In this document: positions 1 through 10,600 of the stretch, one piece after another
Numbering within the stretch: the first letter of the stretch is position 1
How the letters are laid out: every line of letters begins with the position of its first letter
Assembly: GCF_026343335.1 (NCBI RefSeq)
Contig: NZ_JAPELX010000001.1
Coordinates: forward strand, 7,006,001-7,070,000
Source: Streptomyces sp. NBC_00078
Lineage (GTDB): Bacteria; Actinomycetota; Actinomycetes; Streptomycetales; Streptomycetaceae
Reading direction: 5' to 3'
Length of the DNA stretch: 64,000 bases
Program-made: the position numbers and the translations under genes
The notes under the pieces: generated by a model
The model's database searches: none
Seen by the model: only the letters and a program-made list of their open reading frames with translations
Told to the model about the DNA's origin: nothing

Positions 1-1
1 G

Positions 2-298
2 CCGTCGAGCGCGGAGCCTGCCGTCGCATCGCCGGCCGACACCCGGGCCCGGCAGCTGTGCGAGATCGTGGCCGATGTCCTGGACCTGCCGGAGGCGGGT
101 CTCGACGACGGCTTCTTCGCCCTCGGCGGGACATCGCTGCTCGCCATGCAGCTGACCAGCCGGGTCCGCAGCGTCATGGGGCGCGAGTTGAGCATCCGCG
201 TGGTCTTCGACGCGACGTCGCTGCGGGACATCGCGGCGCGGCTCGGGGCCGCCGAGAGCAGTGCCCGGCCGGTGCTGCAGCGCAGGGGGACCTCGTGA
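2..298 (+). CDS. C-terminal end of an NRPS (peptidyl carrier domain), 5' truncated by window
   Basis: The reading frame is open from the left edge and ends in TGA at 296-298. What is visible is a carrier (PCP/T) domain: the phosphopantetheine motif reads FFALGGTSLL (Ser around base 133), followed by the usual helix pattern and a short tail. No thioesterase or condensation domain follows, so the chain must pass to a separate protein. The stop overlaps the GTG start of the acyltransferase gene by 3 bases, which implies translational coupling in one operon. Any adenylation and condensation domains lie outside the window, so the substrate cannot be read. Confidence 0.9.
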   Translation, partial: PSSAEPAVASPADTRARQLCEIVADVLDLPEAGLDDGFFALGGTSLLAMQLTSRVRSVMGRELSIRVVFDATSLRDIAARLGAAESSARPVLQRRGTS

Positions 299-1701
299 CG
301 GCGGCCGGAACCCGGCCGCGGACCGGGTTCCTGTTTCCGGGGCAGAGCTCTGAGTACGTCGGCATGGGCGTCGAGCTGCATCGCGAGCACGCGTTGTTCC
401 GCGCGGGCATCGACCGGCACGCCGATCAGTTCCGCCGGCTCACCGGCGTCGGTCCGCTCGACGTGTTCGCCGACCCGGCCGCCCAGACTCGGGCCGAGCT
501 GCTCCAGCCCGCGGTCTTTCTGCTGCAGGTCGCGTTGGCGGAGTTCTGGACCTCGTGCGGGGTGTGGCCGGACGCGGTGGTCGGCCACAGTCTCGGTGAA
601 TACGCGGCCGCCTGTGTGGCGGGGGTCTTCGGCGTCGAGGAAGGGCTCGAACTCGTCAGCGCCCGCGGCCTGGCCTTCGCGGCCGTGCCCGGCGCCGGAC
701 GGATGGTCGCCGTGGGCGGTCCTGACCCGGCGGAGCTGGAACGCATGGTCGCGGCACAGGGCGGCGCGGCGTCGGTGGCCGCGTACAACGCCCCGGAGCG
801 GATCGTCGTCTCGGGGACCGACACAGCGATGGGGGAGTTGGCGGCGGCGTTCGAGCGGCGAGGCTGGCTGACGATCCCGCTGGAGACCACCCACGCCTTC
901 CACTCGGCGCTGGTCGCCCCGGCCGTCCCCGCGCTGGTCGCGGCGGCGGGCCGGATCCGGCACCGGGCCCCGGCCGTGCCGCTGGCGCTGAACCTCACCG
1001 GGGGCTGGGCCGCGGGCGGAGAGCTCGGAGCGGAGTACTGGGGCCGGCAGCTCACCTCACCGGTCAGGTTCATGGCGGGAGTCCGGGCACTGATGGACAG
1101 CGGCTGCACGGCCTTCTTGGAGGTGGGGCCCGGACGGACGCTGACCACGGCCGGCCGGGCGCAGAGCGACGGGAACGAGCTCTGGCTGGCGGGGTTGTCG
1201 CCTCGGACACCGGATTCGGCGACGGCTCTGGAGCACCTGACTCGGTTGGAGGAGGCGGGGATTCCGGTCGACTGGGTGAGGTACCACGCGCCGTTCCGTG
1301 CGGCGGGGCGGACGGTCGGTGATCGGCCGGGAGCGGATCGGCCGGCTCCGGCGCCGTCCACCGAGCTGCCGTTCCGGATCGAGCGGGTCGTGATCCACGA
1401 GTCGGCGAGCGCTGCGGGGTCCGGAGTCGCGGTGGTCCGGCACCGGGTGGGCGAGACGGCGCGAGAGGTCGTCGACGTCTCGGTCGTCGACGACGCAGGC
1501 CGGCCGGTCGTCGAGGTCTTCGGGCTCGAACTCGGGGCGGGGACCGGTGAGGAGGCGGGCGGGCCGGACCAGCTCTCGCCTGAGGAGGCGGAGCGGCTGC
1601 TGGCCTCGCTCGACGCGCTGACCGAGGACCAGTTGCACGCCCTCCTGCCTCTGTGGGCAGGCCCAGGCGCTTCCACCCCCGTCGGATCGACCGAGGAGTG
1701 A
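295..1701 (+). CDS. Discrete (trans-acting) malonyl-CoA-type acyltransferase
   Basis: A 468-residue stand-alone PKS acyltransferase starting at GTG 295, coupled to the upstream stop. It carries the N-terminal GQSSEYVGMG motif, the nucleophile motif GHSLGE (Ser99) and HAFH at residues 200-203, which in this family indicates malonyl rather than methylmalonyl specificity. The AT fold ends near residue 310. The remaining 150 residues hold a beta-rich stretch and a Glu/Leu-rich helix ending in QLHALLPL, like helices found at PKS-NRPS junctions; its role is unknown. The neighbouring PKS (5053-7611) has an AT remnant without the GHSxG motif, so this protein probably loads that PKS's carrier in trans. 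Start choice: the longer frame upstream is only the other frame of the PCP. Confidence 0.9.
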   Translation: MTAAGTRPRTGFLFPGQSSEYVGMGVELHREHALFRAGIDRHADQFRRLTGVGPLDVFADPAAQTRAELLQPAVFLLQVALAEFWTSCGVWPDAVVGHSLGEYAAACVAGVFGVEEGLELVSARGLAFAAVPGAGRMVAVGGPDPAELERMVAAQGGAASVAAYNAPERIVVSGTDTAMGELAAAFERRGWLTIPLETTHAFHSALVAPAVPALVAAAGRIRHRAPAVPLALNLTGGWAAGGELGAEYWGRQLTSPVRFMAGVRALMDSGCTAFLEVGPGRTLTTAGRAQSDGNELWLAGLSPRTPDSATALEHLTRLEEAGIPVDWVRYHAPFRAAGRTVGDRPGADRPAPAPSTELPFRIERVVIHESASAAGSGVAVVRHRVGETAREVVDVSVVDDAGRPVVEVFGLELGAGTGEEAGGPDQLSPEEAERLLASLDALTEDQLHALLPLWAGPGASTPVGSTEE

Positions 1702-1706
1702 CACTC

Positions 1707-4700
1707 ATGACTGACTACGACCTCCGGAAGAAACTGGAGGCGGCGCTTCGGGCACGGGCCGGGCAGGCGCGCACCGAGCATGCGCTCTCGTACGCGCAGA
1801 GTTCGATGCTGATGCTGCATCAGATGGACCCGGACAGCGCGTCCTACAACGTCGCCCTCACCGCCCGGTTCACCGGCGGATTCGACGCCGCCGCGTTCCA
1901 CGGCGCGCTGCAGTCGCTCGTCGGGCGGCACGCGGCGCTGCGCACCACCTTCAGCCGGGCGGGCACGGACGACCGGGACGGCACCACCGGCCGTCAGACC
2001 GTCCACGGCTGGCTCGAACCCGACTTCGCCGAACTGGATGCCCGTCAGTGGACTGAAGGAGAACTTCGCGAGGCGGTGCGAGTCGCCTACCGCGAGCCGT
2101 TCGACCTCGTGACCGGGCCTCCCCTTCGAGCGCGGGCCTACCTGGTGGCGCCTGGAGAAGCGGTCGTTCTGCTGGCCGCCCACCATGTGGTGTGCGACTT
2201 CTGGTCGCTCGGCACCATGCTGGCCGAACTCGAGCAGCTCTACGTCGCCGAGACCGAACGGCGCCCGGCTGGGCTGTCCGGGCGCAACAATCCGTACAGC
2301 GACTTCGTCGCGTATCAGCGTGAGCTGATCGCCGACGAACGCGGCGCCCGGGCCCGCTCCTACTGGCACGCCCAGCTCTCCGGTGACCTGGAACTGGCGA
2401 AATGGCCCCGGTTCGATCTGGACCCGGCGGACGCCGGTGGCGGCGGTTCGCTCATGTTCCCCATCCCCGCACAACTCGCCGCCGACGTGTTCGCGCTGGC
2501 CAAGGCGGAAGCGGTCACACCCTACGTCGTACTTCTGACCGCCTTTCAGGTCCTCGTCGGCCGCTATACCGGCCGGCCTGACGTGCTCGTCGGGAGCCCG
2601 TTCGCCGGCCGCACCGACCCGGCGCTGGCCGAATGCGTCGGCAACTTCGTCAACTCCGTCGTGCTGCGTGCGGACCTGAGCGACGCGGTCTCGTTCCGCG
2701 AGCAGCTCGGCCGGACCCGCCGCACCGTCGCCGAGGCGTTCGAGCACCAGGACTATCCGTTCGAGCTGCTCGTCAGCGAGCTGGCGCCGCGCCGGGTGGA
2801 CGGTCGCAATCCGATCTTCCAGGCGATGTTCATCTATCAGAAGTCCGGTCGGCATCCGGCGCACGCCGCCCTCCACGCGGCCGAGGAGGGCGCGGCCCCG
2901 GTCGCCTGGGCCGGACTGTCCGCGGCGCCGTTCCCGCTGGACAAGCAGGACGACCAGTTCGAGCTCACGCTTGAGGTCGTCCACGACGGCGACCGGCTCG
3001 TCGGACTGCTCAAGTACCGCAAGTCCGTCTTCTCCGCGGCCGCGGCCGGCCGTGCCGCCGAGCACTACGTGACGCTGTTGCGGGCCGCGGTCGCCGGCCC
3101 TGACCGCAGTGTCGCGGATCTGCCGGTCCTGAGCGAGGCCGGGCACGGCGTCGACCGGCACCCCGTGCCGGTGTCCGTCGCGTCGGACGACAGCTTGGCG
3201 GCCCGCTTCCGGCAGGCCGCGCGGCAGCACGCCGGTCGAACGGCGGTGCGCTGCGGTGGAGACCAGCTCACGTATGCCGAGCTCGACGAGCTGGCCGGGC
3301 GCTGGACGGCCCGGCTGCGGGCCGAGGGCGTCGGGCCGGGCAGCCGGGTCGCCCTGCTGCTCCAGCCCTCCCTCGACACGGTGGCCGCGATCGTCGCGGT
3401 CCAGCGGGCCCAGGCGGCCTACGTGGTCCTGGACCCGTCCGATCCCGCCGCGTGGTGCCGGACGGTGCTCGACGACAGCGGAGCGCACGTGGTGCTCACC
3501 CAGCCGGACCTGGCCGGTCTGCTGGACGGTGCCGCGGTGCCGGTCCTGGTCATGCCGGAGACCGAACTGCCGCCGGCCGGCGAGCCCGGCGCTCTGCCGC
3601 GAGCCGGCGACGTGGCCCACACCGTCTACACCTCCGGCCCGACCGGGACGCCCCAAGGGTTCGACGTCGAGCACGGCAATGTCCTGACGCTGCTGGACTC
3701 GATGCGTACGCACGCCGCCATCGACGAGAGTTCGGTCGGGGCGTTCCTCCACCCGGCCGGTTCCGATCTGTCGCTGTGGGGCACCTTGCTGGCCGGGGCG
3801 TGCCTGGTCGTCGTGGAGCCGGGGGCGGCCCGATCGCCTGACCTCCTCCACACGCTGCTCGTCGAGGAACGGGTCACCCACCTGGTCCAGACCCCCTCCG
3901 CCCTGCACGGCCTGTCCGCCGTGGTCCGGCGGACCGGGGCCCAGGGTCTGGCGCTGAGGCACGTCTTCTCGTGGGGCGATCCTCTGCCCGCGCCGCTCGC
4001 CCGGACCGTCCGCGAGTGGTGCGGGACGCTGTGGAACACGTACGGCCCGGCCGAGACCACGGTCTGGGCCACCGCGCAGCCCGTCGGGCCCGAAGACTGC
4101 GCGGGAACCGGCGTGCCGGTCGGACTCCCGCTGGCGAACGCCCGGGTCCACGTCCTCGACGAGCACGGGCAGCCCGTGCCACCGGAGTTCACCGGCGAAC
4201 TGCACATCGGCGGACCGTGCGTCGGCCGGGGTTACGTCAACCAGACGCAGCTGACGAAGGAGCGCTTCCTCGACAGCCCGCTCGACCCGCAGGGCCGGCT
4301 GTACCGCACCGGCGATCTGGCGCGGGTCAACACCCGGGGGCAACTGGAAGTCCTGGGACGTGTCGACGACCAGGTGACGATCAGCGGGTTCCGGGTCGAG
4401 CTGGAAGGCGTGGAAGCCCAGCTGGACAAGGTGTCCGGTGTCAGAAGGTCCACGGCATTGGTCGTCGGCGAGGGCGTCGACGACAGCCGCCTCGTCGCCT
4501 GCGTGATTCCCGAACCGGGGTGGAACTTGACGGAAAGTGCCCTGGGAGTGGAGTTGCGTTCCACGCTGCCGCCTTACATGGTGCCCACCGCGATCCGGTT
4601 CTTCGACGCGTTCCCGCTCGACGCCGGTCAGAAGGTCGACCGCGCGCGACTGGCCGAGCAGTTCGCGAGCATGGCCGCGCGAACCGGCGTCGCCGTGGCG

Positions 4701-5060
4701 CCGAGCGACCACGAGCGCCGGGTGGCGGCCGCCTGGCAGCAGGTGCTGCAGCGTCAGGACATCGGCCGCGAGGACAACTTCTTCGATCTCGGCGGCAACT
4801 CCATGCTGCTGCTGCAGGTCTACGAACTGCTCACCGGCGACGCCGCGGACCCGCCGTTGAAGGGGTCCGAGATGTTCCGCTATCCGACCGTGGCCAGTCT
4901 GGCCGCGCGCCTCGGCGAGGCCGACGCCGCGCCCGCTTCCGCCGGCGGAGGCGGGGGCCGCGACCGGGATCGGACGTCGAGCCGACGCACCCGACTGGCG
5001 GACGACACGGTCCGCGGCGCGCGCCTGCGGGCCCGGGAACGGGGAGGGAGGAATGCCTGA
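1707..5060 (+). CDS. NRPS module C-A-PCP with eroded A3 motif
   Basis: An 1117-residue single module. The condensation domain (about 20-460) has HHVVCDF at 159-165: both His and the Asp are kept but the motif Gly is Phe, a variant seen in C domains of PKS-NRPS hybrids. The adenylation domain (about 500-1000) reads YTSGPTGTPQG at A3, with Pro and Gln replacing the usual Ser/Thr and Lys. A5 (NTYGPAETT), A7 (YRTGD) and the A10 Lys (QKVDR) remain. A hand-read specificity code is D-L-W-V-F-W-T-V-W-K, which I cannot assign. The PCP reads FFDLGGNSML. There is no TE; a charged tail overlaps the PKS start by 8 bases. The ATG at 1707 follows CGAGGAG; the frame opens earlier, but that part is AT coding sequence. 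Activity of the A domain is uncertain. Confidence 0.9.
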   Translation: MTDYDLRKKLEAALRARAGQARTEHALSYAQSSMLMLHQMDPDSASYNVALTARFTGGFDAAAFHGALQSLVGRHAALRTTFSRAGTDDRDGTTGRQTVHGWLEPDFAELDARQWTEGELREAVRVAYREPFDLVTGPPLRARAYLVAPGEAVVLLAAHHVVCDFWSLGTMLAELEQLYVAETERRPAGLSGRNNPYSDFVAYQRELIADERGARARSYWHAQLSGDLELAKWPRFDLDPADAGGGGSLMFPIPAQLAADVFALAKAEAVTPYVVLLTAFQVLVGRYTGRPDVLVGSPFAGRTDPALAECVGNFVNSVVLRADLSDAVSFREQLGRTRRTVAEAFEHQDYPFELLVSELAPRRVDGRNPIFQAMFIYQKSGRHPAHAALHAAEEGAAPVAWAGLSAAPFPLDKQDDQFELTLEVVHDGDRLVGLLKYRKSVFSAAAAGRAAEHYVTLLRAAVAGPDRSVADLPVLSEAGHGVDRHPVPVSVASDDSLAARFRQAARQHAGRTAVRCGGDQLTYAELDELAGRWTARLRAEGVGPGSRVALLLQPSLDTVAAIVAVQRAQAAYVVLDPSDPAAWCRTVLDDSGAHVVLTQPDLAGLLDGAAVPVLVMPETELPPAGEPGALPRAGDVAHTVYTSGPTGTPQGFDVEHGNVLTLLDSMRTHAAIDESSVGAFLHPAGSDLSLWGTLLAGACLVVVEPGAARSPDLLHTLLVEERVTHLVQTPSALHGLSAVVRRTGAQGLALRHVFSWGDPLPAPLARTVREWCGTLWNTYGPAETTVWATAQPVGPEDCAGTGVPVGLPLANARVHVLDEHGQPVPPEFTGELHIGGPCVGRGYVNQTQLTKERFLDSPLDPQGRLYRTGDLARVNTRGQLEVLGRVDDQVTISGFRVELEGVEAQLDKVSGVRRSTALVVGEGVDDSRLVACVIPEPGWNLTESALGVELRSTLPPYMVPTAIRFFDAFPLDAGQKVDRARLAEQFASMAARTGVAVAPSDHERRVAAAWQQVLQRQDIGREDNFFDLGGNSMLLLQVYELLTGDAADPPLKGSEMFRYPTVASLAARLGEADAAPASAGGGGGRDRDRTSSRRTRLADDTVRGARLRARERGGRNA

Positions 5061-7611
5061 CGCCGACGAGATCGACGTGACGATCCGGCCGAACGACGTG
5101 GCCGTGATCGGGATGCGCGGCCGGTTTCCCGGCGCCCCCGACCTGGACACGTTCTGGAGCCGGCTGCGGGCCGGGGACGAGCTGCTGACCACCTACACCG
5201 ACGACCAACTCGTCGCGGCCGGTGTGCCCGAGCAGGTACTCCGCAATCCTCGTTACGTCCGCCGAGCGGCCAGCCTCCCCGACGCCTTCGACTTCGACCC
5301 CGAGTTCTTCGGCTACACCCGGCGCGAGGCGAAGCTGATGGATCCCCAGCAGCGGCTCATGCTGGAGGTCGCGTGGGAACTGCTCGACACCATCGGCTAC
5401 TCCGGCGGCGCCGGCGATCAGGCGGTCGGGGTGTTCGCCGGCGCGGCGATGAACACGTATCTGACGAATGTCGTGGCCCGGTCCTGCGACCTGCTGACCT
5501 ACGACGGCATCGAGCTCATGGTCGCCAACGACAAGGACTATCTGACCACCCGGATCTCCTACAAGCTGGGCCTGAAGGGGCCGAGCGTCGCCGTGCAGAC
5601 CGCGTGTTCGACATCGCTGGTCGCGGTGCACGTGGCCGCGCAGAGCCTGATCGCGGGGGAATGCGACATCGCGCTGGCCGGCGGCGTCTCGGTGATCGCC
5701 AACGCGTATCCGGGCTATGTGTACGGCGAGGGGATGATGTTCTCCCCGGACGGCCGGTGCCGTCCCTTCGACGCGGACGCCGACGGCACCACGTTCGGCG
5801 ACGGCGTCGGCCTGGTGGCCCTGAAGCGGCTGGCCGAGGCGATCGAGGACGGCGACCGGATCCTGGCCGTGCTGAAGGGCTCGGCGGTCAACAACGACGG
5901 GTCCGACAAGATCGGCTACACCGCCCCGAGCGTCGAAGGGCAGCGGGCGGTGATCAGCGAGGCGCACGCGGTCGCCGGGGTGGACGGCGACACCATCACG
6001 TACGTCGAGGCGCACGGGACCGCGACCGCCCTGGGCGACCCCATCGAGTTCACCGCTCTCAGCGAGGCCTTCGCCGACGGCGGCGCCCGGCCCGGGCAGT
6101 GCGCGCTGGGCTCGGTCAAGGCGAATGTCGGGCACCTGGCCGCCGCCGCCGGGATCGCCGGGTTCATCAAGACGGTGCTGGCCCTGCAGCACCGGGAGAT
6201 CCCCGGCCACCCGACCTTCACCCGGCCCAACCCACAGATCGAGCTGGCCGGCAGCCCGTTCCACATCAATACGGTGCCGATGGCATGGCAGCCTGGCCCG
6301 ACCCCGCGGCGGGCCGCGGTCAGCTCGTTCGCCATCGGCGGCACCAACGCGCACGTCGTGCTGGAGGAGGCACCACCGCTGCCCGCGCGGCCGACGCCGG
6401 ACGCCGGTCCCCGGCTGCTCGCGGTGAGCGCCAGGAGTGACCGGGCGCTGCGCGAGCTGGCCGGCCGGCTGGCCGACGTGCTGGCGCGGCCGGACGCCCC
6501 CGACCTCGCCGACGCCGACTACACGCTGCGGGCCGGCCGGCGCGGGTTCGCGCATCGCCGCGCGGTCGTCGCGGACGACCACGCCACCGCCGTGGCCGGA
6601 CTGCGGGAGATCGCCGCGGGGGCCGCGGCTGCGCCGACGGCGGAGGCCGCCCCGGCCGTGTCGTTCCTGTTCGGCGAGGTCCCGGTCGAGGATTTCCGGC
6701 TGCTGGCCGAGCGAGTGCCGGCCGTGGCCGACATCGCGCAACGGTCCATCGACAGCGCCCCGATCAGCGCGCAGAGTCCGCCGGCCGCGCGGGTGAGAGC
6801 CGGACTGGCGCTCGCGACGCTGTGGGCCGAATCCGGCGCGCGGCCCGACGCGGTCGGCGGCGCCGGAGCCGGTGAAGTCCTCGCGGCCTGCTTCAGCGGG
6901 GTCCTCGACGAGACCGAGGCGCTGGCCCTGCTGTCCTGGCGGGCCGGGCTGCTCGACGGCCCGCCCCAGGTGCGGCCACGGGTCCCGCGCGTCCCGATCC
7001 TGTCGGCCGTCGTGGGCGGCGAGCTGCCCGAGTCGCGAGCCCTCGACCCGCTCCACTGGACTCGGGACGTGTGGGAGGGCGGCCGGCCGGCCGAGGCCTT
7101 CGGGGGCCGGACTGCGGACGGGGCGACGGTGGTCGTCATCGGAACCCCGGCTGAACCGCTGCCGGGGGACTTCGGCCCGGCCGGCGGCTCCGAGTCGTCG
7201 CCGGTGGCGCGGCTCCTCCACGACGCGGCCCGACTGTGGACCGCGGGTGTCCCGGTGAACTGGTCGGACTGGTCAGGCCAGGATCCCCACCGGGTCCCGC
7301 TGCCGGCACATCCGCTGAACCGCAGCAGGCTGCGGCTGGACGAACCGGACCAGGCGCCGCCTGCGGCCCCCGCCGCCCCGCCGCGCGGCGAGGAGCTGAA
7401 GCAGCTGCTGGCGAAGCTGTGGACCGAGGTGCTGCGCACCGAGGTCGACCGCTACGACCAGAGCATCTTCGACATCAACGACGACTCGGTGCTCGCCGTG
7501 CGGCTCGCCCGCCGGATCGGGACGGAGCTCGGCGTCCCCCTGCCGACGATCGATCTGCTGAAGAACCCGACGATCGACCGCCTGGCCGCGCACCTGGCCC
7601 GGGTCGGCTGA
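5053..7611 (+). CDS. PKS module: KS - degenerate AT - ACP
   Basis: An 852-residue type I PKS. The ketosynthase (about 12-440) is complete: TACSTS with Cys185, EAHGT with His321 and NVGHL with His361. Between about 450 and 760 lies a shortened AT-like region in which the GHSxGE nucleophile motif has become GAGAGE (near 604), so it cannot act as an acyltransferase. A post-AT linker and a carrier domain follow, with Ser812 in INDDSVL. No KR, DH or ER is present, so the product of extension is a beta-keto thioester. The discrete AT at 295-1701 is the obvious malonyl donor. The next gene carries a second ACP fused to an aminotransferase, which should use the beta-ketone. GTG 7613 of that gene lies 1 base past this stop. 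Confidence 0.92.
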   Translation: MPDADEIDVTIRPNDVAVIGMRGRFPGAPDLDTFWSRLRAGDELLTTYTDDQLVAAGVPEQVLRNPRYVRRAASLPDAFDFDPEFFGYTRREAKLMDPQQRLMLEVAWELLDTIGYSGGAGDQAVGVFAGAAMNTYLTNVVARSCDLLTYDGIELMVANDKDYLTTRISYKLGLKGPSVAVQTACSTSLVAVHVAAQSLIAGECDIALAGGVSVIANAYPGYVYGEGMMFSPDGRCRPFDADADGTTFGDGVGLVALKRLAEAIEDGDRILAVLKGSAVNNDGSDKIGYTAPSVEGQRAVISEAHAVAGVDGDTITYVEAHGTATALGDPIEFTALSEAFADGGARPGQCALGSVKANVGHLAAAAGIAGFIKTVLALQHREIPGHPTFTRPNPQIELAGSPFHINTVPMAWQPGPTPRRAAVSSFAIGGTNAHVVLEEAPPLPARPTPDAGPRLLAVSARSDRALRELAGRLADVLARPDAPDLADADYTLRAGRRGFAHRRAVVADDHATAVAGLREIAAGAAAAPTAEAAPAVSFLFGEVPVEDFRLLAERVPAVADIAQRSIDSAPISAQSPPAARVRAGLALATLWAESGARPDAVGGAGAGEVLAACFSGVLDETEALALLSWRAGLLDGPPQVRPRVPRVPILSAVVGGELPESRALDPLHWTRDVWEGGRPAEAFGGRTADGATVVVIGTPAEPLPGDFGPAGGSESSPVARLLHDAARLWTAGVPVNWSDWSGQDPHRVPLPAHPLNRSRLRLDEPDQAPPAAPAAPPRGEELKQLLAKLWTEVLRTEVDRYDQSIFDINDDSVLAVRLARRIGTELGVPLPTIDLLKNPTIDRLAAHLARVG

Positions 7612-7612
7612 C

Positions 7613-10600
7613 GTGAACCACGAGGAGAACACCGTGGAGCCACTGCTCCCAGAGGTCGTCGCGATGGTCGGCGGCTATTTCGACATACGGCCGGACGCGC
7701 TGGATCCGGACGTCTCGTTCACCGAACTCGGTGCGGACTCGATGGCGCTGCTCGGCATGCTGCGGCTGGTCGAGGAACGCTTCGGCTGCAAGATCCCGCT
7801 GCGGCAGCTGTTCGGCGACCTCCAGACGCCCGCCGCGCTGGCGGCGCACCTGGCGGCGAACACGTCGGCCAGGACCTCGCCGGAGCCTGCGGCGACCCCG
7901 GCCACCGGTGCTGTGATCGCCGCGGCCTTCGACGTGCCGCAGGCCCTCGCACCCGCGCCGGTGACGCCGGTTTCGGCCGACACCGTGCCGGTGCCCGGAG
8001 CCACGACGGCAGTCGAGCGGCTGATCACCGAACAGCTGGCCGTGATGCGAAGCCAGCTCGAACTGCTGGCGGGCGGTGCCGCCTCGGGCGCCGGACCGGT
8101 CGTCGTCGAACCGGCGCCCGCAGCCCGTCCGGCGGGGCGACCGGCCTCATCCCGGCCGGCCGCCCCGCTCGCACCCGGTGCGCGCGGCGGAGCCGGCCTC
8201 GTGGAGTCGGAAGAGCGTGCCCGGTATCTCAAGGCCTTGGCCGAGCGGTTCGGCAGCAGGACGAAGGGCTCGAAGGAGTTCGCCCAGCGGTTCCGCCCGC
8301 TGGTCGCCGACAGCCGCTCGTCCATCGGCTTCCGGCCGACGACCAAGGAGATGCTGTACCCGATCGTCGCCGACCGCGGGCAAGGCGCGCGGCTGTGGGA
8401 CATCGACGGCAACGAGTACGTCGACCTCACCCTGGGCTGGGGCGTCCACCTCCTCGGGCACAACCCGCCCGCCGTCATGGCGGCCCTGCGCGAGCGGCTG
8501 GACCTCGGCTTCGTCATCGCCTCGCGCACCGAGTTGGTCGAGGAGGTCGCCGCCGGCCTGATCGAACTCACCGGTATGGAGCGGGTCGCCTTCCTGAACA
8601 CCGGCACCGAAGCGGTCATGACCGCCCTGCGCATCGCCCGGACCGCGACCGGCCGCGACGACGTCGTGGTCTTCTCCACCGCCTACCACGGTCACGCGGA
8701 CAGCGTGCTCGCCGCGGCCTCCTCCGAGAACGGCGTGCGGACCACCCGGCCGATCACCTCGGGCATCCCGGCGCGCGCGGTGGAGAACGTGCACGTACTC
8801 GAATTCGGCACCGACGAGGCCCTGGAGTTCATCGACAGGCACGGTCCGCGGCTCGCCGCGGTGATGACCGAGCCGGTGACCCTCCGCACCCCCGGAGTGC
8901 AGAACCCCGAGTTCCTGCGCCGGGTTCGGGAGATCACACAGCGGCACGGCACGAAGCTGATCTTCGACGAGATGGTGACCGGTTTCCGCTGCCACCCGGC
9001 CGGTGTCCAGGGGCTCTACGGCATCGAGGCCGACCTGGCCACGTACGGCAAGATCATCGGCGGCGGCATGCCGATCGGCGTGATCGCCGGCCGGGGCGGA
9101 ATCATGGACACGATCGACGGCGGCGTGTGGGACTTCGGCGACGACTCCCGCCCGACCGCGGAGTCCACCTTCTTCGCCGGCACGTTCAGTCAGCATCCGA
9201 TGACCATGGTGGCGGCCCGGGCGGTTCTGGACCACCTTCGCGGCGAGGGCCCGGCCCTGCAGCAGGACCTCGACCGCAAGACCGAGGTCTTCGCCGACGG
9301 GCTGAACGCCGACTTCCGCGAGCTCGACGTGCCGATCGAGGTCCGCCGGTTCTCCTCGTTCTTCCGGTTCGAGCACGAACAGAACATGGACCCCCTGTAC
9401 TTCAACCTGCTCGACCGCGGCGTGTTCGTCTGGGAGCTGCGCAACTTCTTCCTGTCCACGGCGCACGAGCAGGCCGACCTCGACCACATCAGGGCAGCGG
9501 TCCGCGACTCGATCACCGAGCTGCGGGAGCACGGTGTGCTCGGCCCCGGCCGGACGGCCCCGGCCGGGGCCGTGGTGCCGCTGCCCGCGCCGCGCAGCAC
9601 CCTCGCGCAGCGGCAGCAGGCGGCACTGGACGAGGGCGGTGTGCCGGCGTATCAGATGTCCGTCGGTTTCTGGCTGGACGGCCGGCTGGACCGGGACGCA
9701 CTGCGCGGCGCCGTGCGGGGCCTGGTCGCGCGGCACGAGACCTTGCGGACCACGCTCGCTGCCGACGGCGTGACGCTCGTCGTGCATCCTGCCGCGGAGA
9801 CGGTGCTGGACGAGGTTCTGACCGAACACGTCTGCCCGGATGACGGCGACCTCGACCGCTTCCGGCAGTCCTGGGCCGAGCAGCGGCTCGACCTCGCGGC
9901 CGGGCCGGTGTTCCGCGCCGCGATCGTGCAGACCGCCCCGGAGCGGCATCTGCTGCTGATCTCCGGGGCGCACGCCGCGGTGGACGGCTGGTCGTTCGGC
10001 GTCCTGGTCGACGACCTCGTCGCGCTGTACAACGCCGGCTGCCAGGATGTCAGGCCCCTGCTGCCGCCCGCGGCGCAGTTCCGGGACTACGCCGCCTGGC
10101 ACGAGCGGGTCGTCGGCGGCCCCGACGCCGCCGAGCACCGGGACTACTGGCGCACTCTGCTCCAGGGCGCGGCGGCTTTGGAGCTGCCCGAGTCCGGAAC
10201 GTCCGGGCCCTTCCCCTACAGGGCGGTGCGGCACAGCGTCCGGCTCGACTCCGGGTTCTGCGACCGGATGCGCGACAGCGCCCGAGAGCAGGGCGCGACG
10301 GTGTTCGCCTACCTGATCGCGGCCTGGGGCGCCGTGCTGCACCAGGCGACGGGGCAGGACGACATCGTCGTCCCGGTCCTGGCCGCCCGCCGCCCGCCGG
10401 AGCTGGACCAGGTGGTCGGGTACTGCTCGAACCTGCTGCCGCTGCGGCTGCGACGGGCGGCGGACGTCCTGGCCGCGGACTACGTGGCCGACGTCATGGA
10501 ACACCTCGTGACCGGGCTCGAGTCCCAGGACCACCCGTTCGCCGACCTGATCACGGAGCTCACGCCCGGCAGTGGCCTGCGCGCCGACCTGCTCGCGACG

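Noticed and set aside
426..5192. Very long minus-strand open frame (about 1590 codons) opposite the AT, NRPS and PKS genes
   Set aside because: It is the antisense shadow of three well-supported plus-strand genes; its translation is Arg/Gly/Pro-rich with no family motif. The same applies to other long antisense frames in this GC-rich window.
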